Assembly: GCF_006094275.1 (NCBI RefSeq)
Contig: NZ_CP034412.1
Location: 1,116,001 to 1,180,000 of the forward strand
Direction: 5' to 3'
DNA: 64,000 nucleotides
Source of the DNA: Glutamicibacter creatinolyticus
Lineage (GTDB): Bacteria > Actinomycetota > Actinomycetes > Actinomycetales > Micrococcaceae
How positions within the stretch are numbered: position 1 is the first letter of the stretch; each line of letters starts with the position of its first letter. The notes beneath the pieces are model-generated. The model was not told the origin of the DNA and made no database searches. It worked only from the letters and a program-made list of their open reading frames with translations. The position numbers and the translations under genes were made by a program. Shown here piece after piece: positions 61,869 to 64,000 of the stretch.

Positions 61869-61917
61869 CCGGTGGCGTCCAGGGCGCACGGTCAACCCGT
61901 CGCCCGGACGCCACCGG
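61869..61917 (+). terminator. Terminator of rho
   Basis: A perfect 12-bp stem (61869-61880 with 61906-61917) with a 25-nt loop, followed by TGCTTTG. A -10-like TACAAT (61929-61934) for prfA follows at once. Confidence 0.65.
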
Positions 61918-62000
61918 TGCTTTGCCCCTACAATCTCTTGTGAAGGCCCGCTGCCCGCCAGCGCGCCACCGATCCACGCATCGAAAGAAGTTCTGCCACC

Positions 62001-63077
62001 ATGTTCGAATCCGTCAAGACCCTGCTGGAGGAGCACGCCGAGATCCAGGCGCAGCTGTCCGATCCCGCCGTGTACGCCGACCAGGCCCGGGCCCGCAAGC
62101 TCGGGCGCCGTTCCGCACAGCTCAATGGCATCGTGGAGGCCTACAACCGCTGGAAGCAGGCGAGCGAGGACCTGGAGGCAGCCAAGGAAATGGCCGATGA
62201 GGACCCGGACTTCGCCGCCGAGGTCGAGGAGCTGACCGCCGCGCTGCCCGAACTGGAGGAGAAGCTGCGCCGGCTGCTGATCCCGCGCGACGAAAACGAC
62301 TCGCGCAACGTGATCCTTGAGGTCAAGGGCGGGGAAGGCGGGGACGAGGCGGCCCTGTTCGCCGCCGACCTGCTGCGCATGTACACCCGCTTTGCCGAGC
62401 ACAAGGGCTGGAAGGTCGAAATGATCTCCTACAACGAGTCCGACCTGGGCGGCTACAAGGACGCCCAGGTGGCGATCAAGGGCAGCTCGAACGACCCGGC
62501 CGAGGGCGTGTACGCGCACCTGAAGTTCGAGGGCGGGGTGCACCGCGTGCAGCGCGTGCCGGTCACCGAATCCCAGGGCCGCATCCACACCTCCGCCGCC
62601 GGCGTGCTGGTGTTCCCGGAAGTCGATGAGCCCGAGGAAATCGACATCCACCAGAACGACCTGAAGATCGACGTGTACCGTTCCTCCGGCCCCGGCGGGC
62701 AGAGCGTGAACACCACCGACTCGGCCGTGCGCATCACCCACCTGCCCACCGGCATCGTGGTGGCCATGCAGAACGAGAAGTCCCAGATCCAGAACCGTGA
62801 GGCGGCCATGCGCGTGCTGCGCTCGCGCCTGCTGGCCCACCAGCAGGAGCAGCTGGACGCGGAGAACTCCGCCCAGCGCGCCTCCCAGGTGCGCACCATG
62901 GACCGCTCCGAGCGCATCCGCACCTACAACTTCCCGGAAAACCGGATCGCCGACCACCGCACCGGCTACAAGGCCTACAACCTGGACGCGGTCATGGACG
63001 GGGACCTGGGGCCGGTGATCGATTCGTGCATCACCATGGACGAGGAAGAGCGCCTGGCCCACCTGGGCGAGCAGTAG
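62001..63077 (+). CDS. prfA: Peptide chain release factor 1
   Basis: This 358-residue factor terminates at UAA and UAG. The recognition tripeptide is PVT (187-189 in [15 protein letters not shown]) and GGQ is at 232-234. It is the partner substrate of PrmC, whose gene follows 4 nt later. Confidence 0.97.
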   Translation: MFESVKTLLEEHAEIQAQLSDPAVYADQARARKLGRRSAQLNGIVEAYNRWKQASEDLEAAKEMADEDPDFAAEVEELTAALPELEEKLRRLLIPRDENDSRNVILEVKGGEGGDEAALFAADLLRMYTRFAEHKGWKVEMISYNESDLGGYKDAQVAIKGSSNDPAEGVYAHLKFEGGVHRVQRVPVTESQGRIHTSAAGVLVFPEVDEPEEIDIHQNDLKIDVYRSSGPGGQSVNTTDSAVRITHLPTGIVVAMQNEKSQIQNREAAMRVLRSRLLAHQQEQLDAENSAQRASQVRTMDRSERIRTYNFPENRIADHRTGYKAYNLDAVMDGDLGPVIDSCITMDEEERLAHLGEQ

Positions 63078-63081
63078 CCGG

Positions 63082-63939
63082 ATGCTGTTCAGCGCCGCCC
63101 GCAACCAGGCCGAGGCGGACCTGGCGGCCGCCGCGGTGCCCAGCCCCAAGGTGGACGCCGAGCTGCTGCTGGCCCACGTGATCGGGGCCAGCCGCTCGGA
63201 CGTGCAGCTGGGGGTGCTGCTGGGCCGTGAACTGCAGCCCGCGCAGCACCAGGCCTACCAGGAGCTGGTCGCCCGGCGCGCCCGGCGCATCCCGCTGCAG
63301 CACCTGACCGGCACCGCCTACTTCCGCCACCTGCAGCTGAAGGTCGGGCCCGGGGTGTTCATCCCGCGCCCGGAAACCGAGTCCGTGGTGCAGCTGGCCC
63401 TGGACTTCATCGGCGAGCAACAAGGCGCCCGCCTTGTGGATCTGTGTTCCGGTTCCGGGGCGATCGCCGCGGCGCTGGCCACCGAACTGTCCGCACCCCG
63501 GGTCTGGGCCGTGGAGCTCTCCGACCAGGCGATCGGCTACACCCGGCAGAACTGCGAACCGCTGGGCATCAGCGTGCTGCACGCGGATGCCGGAAACCTG
63601 CCGGCCGGGCTGCTCCCGGAAGGTGGCATCGACGCCGTGGTCAGCAACCCGCCCTACATCCCACCCAGCGCCGTGCCGCGCGAGCAGGAAGTGCGCGAAC
63701 ACGACCCGCAGATGGCCCTGTACGGGCTGGGGGAGGACGGGTTGCAGGTGCCGCGGGCGGTCAGCGCCCAGGCGCTGACGCTGCTGCGCCCGGGCGGATT
63801 GTTCGTGATGGAACACGCCGAGGTGCAGGCCGCCACCGCCGCCAGCATGCTGCGCGCCACCGGGTTCACCGAGGTCACCGGGCACCGTGACCTGAACGGA
63901 CGGCCGCGCGCCACCAGTGGCGTGGCACCGGAAAAATAA
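63082..63939 (+). CDS. prmC: Release factor glutamine methyltransferase
   Basis: This 285-residue enzyme N5-methylates the Gln of the GGQ motif in both release factors. N-terminal helical domain (1-80), SAM motif VDLCSGSGAIAA (119-130) and the catalytic NPPY (189-192). Close spacing with prfA indicates one transcript. Confidence 0.95.
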   Translation: MLFSAARNQAEADLAAAAVPSPKVDAELLLAHVIGASRSDVQLGVLLGRELQPAQHQAYQELVARRARRIPLQHLTGTAYFRHLQLKVGPGVFIPRPETESVVQLALDFIGEQQGARLVDLCSGSGAIAAALATELSAPRVWAVELSDQAIGYTRQNCEPLGISVLHADAGNLPAGLLPEGGIDAVVSNPPYIPPSAVPREQEVREHDPQMALYGLGEDGLQVPRAVSAQALTLLRPGGLFVMEHAEVQAATAASMLRATGFTEVTGHRDLNGRPRATSGVAPEK

Positions 63940-63962
63940 CCAACCATGAAAGAATGGGCACC

Positions 63963-64000
63963 GTGAGTTCACGATTCGACATCAGCGAGGACACGCAGCG
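63963..64000 (+). CDS. Start of a gene, probably L-threonylcarbamoyladenylate synthase
   Basis: Only 12 codons are visible (VSSRFDISEDTQ). Position right after prmC matches tsaC/sua5 in actinobacteria, whose N-termini often begin this way. GTG 63963 or an in-frame ATG at 63954 may be the start. The identity rests on context. Confidence 0.45.
   Translation, partial: MSSRFDISEDTQ

Overview
The window is a high-GC chromosomal segment from an actinobacterium, most likely an Arthrobacter-like member of the Micrococcaceae (order Micrococcales). Pointers are a WhiB1-type iron-sulfur protein, a PknL-like kinase, a SigH/SigR sigma factor with a ZAS anti-sigma factor, the fused 2-oxoglutarate enzyme Kgd, ribosomal protein bL37, a DUF222-HNH protein, a very long Rho, a tmRNA with tag AESKRTDFALAA, frequent GTG/TTG starts and some apparently leaderless genes. 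I see no prophage, insertion sequence, integrase or CRISPR array; nearly everything is core or conserved accessory chromosome.

Layout. 1-2.6 kb: a Ser/Thr kinase (cut by the window edge) and whiB1 on the minus strand, then a small membrane protein. 2.7-11.7 kb: a minus-strand FHA-FtsK/EssC-like ATPase facing a seven-gene Tad/Flp pilus operon (cpaF, tadB, tadC, a pilin-like gene, two TadE-like genes, one TadG-like gene); their shared intergenic region carries a good promoter and two inverted DnaA-box-like sites. 11.8-17.4 kb: prfB, about 1 kb without a convincing gene, a Dur3-like sodium/solute symporter with a 43-residue companion, and both subunits of a 3-oxoacid CoA-transferase. 17.6-21.9 kb: ftsE-ftsX-M23 peptidase, smpB and ssrA. 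22-29.5 kb: two small envelope genes, a convergent MntR-type regulator-hisN-rsgA-aroA operon, sigH-rsrA read divergently from a textbook SigR-type promoter, bL37, and an SGNH-fold protein lacking its catalytic residues. 29.7-36.3 kb: kgd, then two DUF21/CBS membrane proteins. 36.4-41.7 kb: a zinc/manganese-type ABC transporter facing a Fur/Zur regulator, an MBL-fold hydrolase, a sulfurtransferase, a HIT protein and a methyltransferase. 41.8-48.2 kb: DUF222-HNH protein and HrpA-type helicase. 48.6-52.2 kb: a TrpXYZ-type ABC transporter, a decayed acetyltransferase gene and tRNA-Arg(CCG). 52.4-64 kb: argS-lysA-hom-thrC-thrB, rho, prfA, prmC and the start of a probable tsaC/sua5 gene.

Functional links: amino-acid synthesis (lysA-hom-thrC-thrB; aroA), translation termination and rescue (prfA, prfB, prmC, smpB-ssrA), cell division (ftsEX plus hydrolase), redox stress (sigH-rsrA, whiB1), metal homeostasis (MntR-like, Zur-like, ABC-3 transporter) and surface pili. 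The least ordinary items are the ATPase/Tad divergon with its DnaA-box pair, the 126-bp minisatellite inside rho, the catalytically empty SGNH protein, and the SigR-type promoter that fixes an extended start for the sigma factor.
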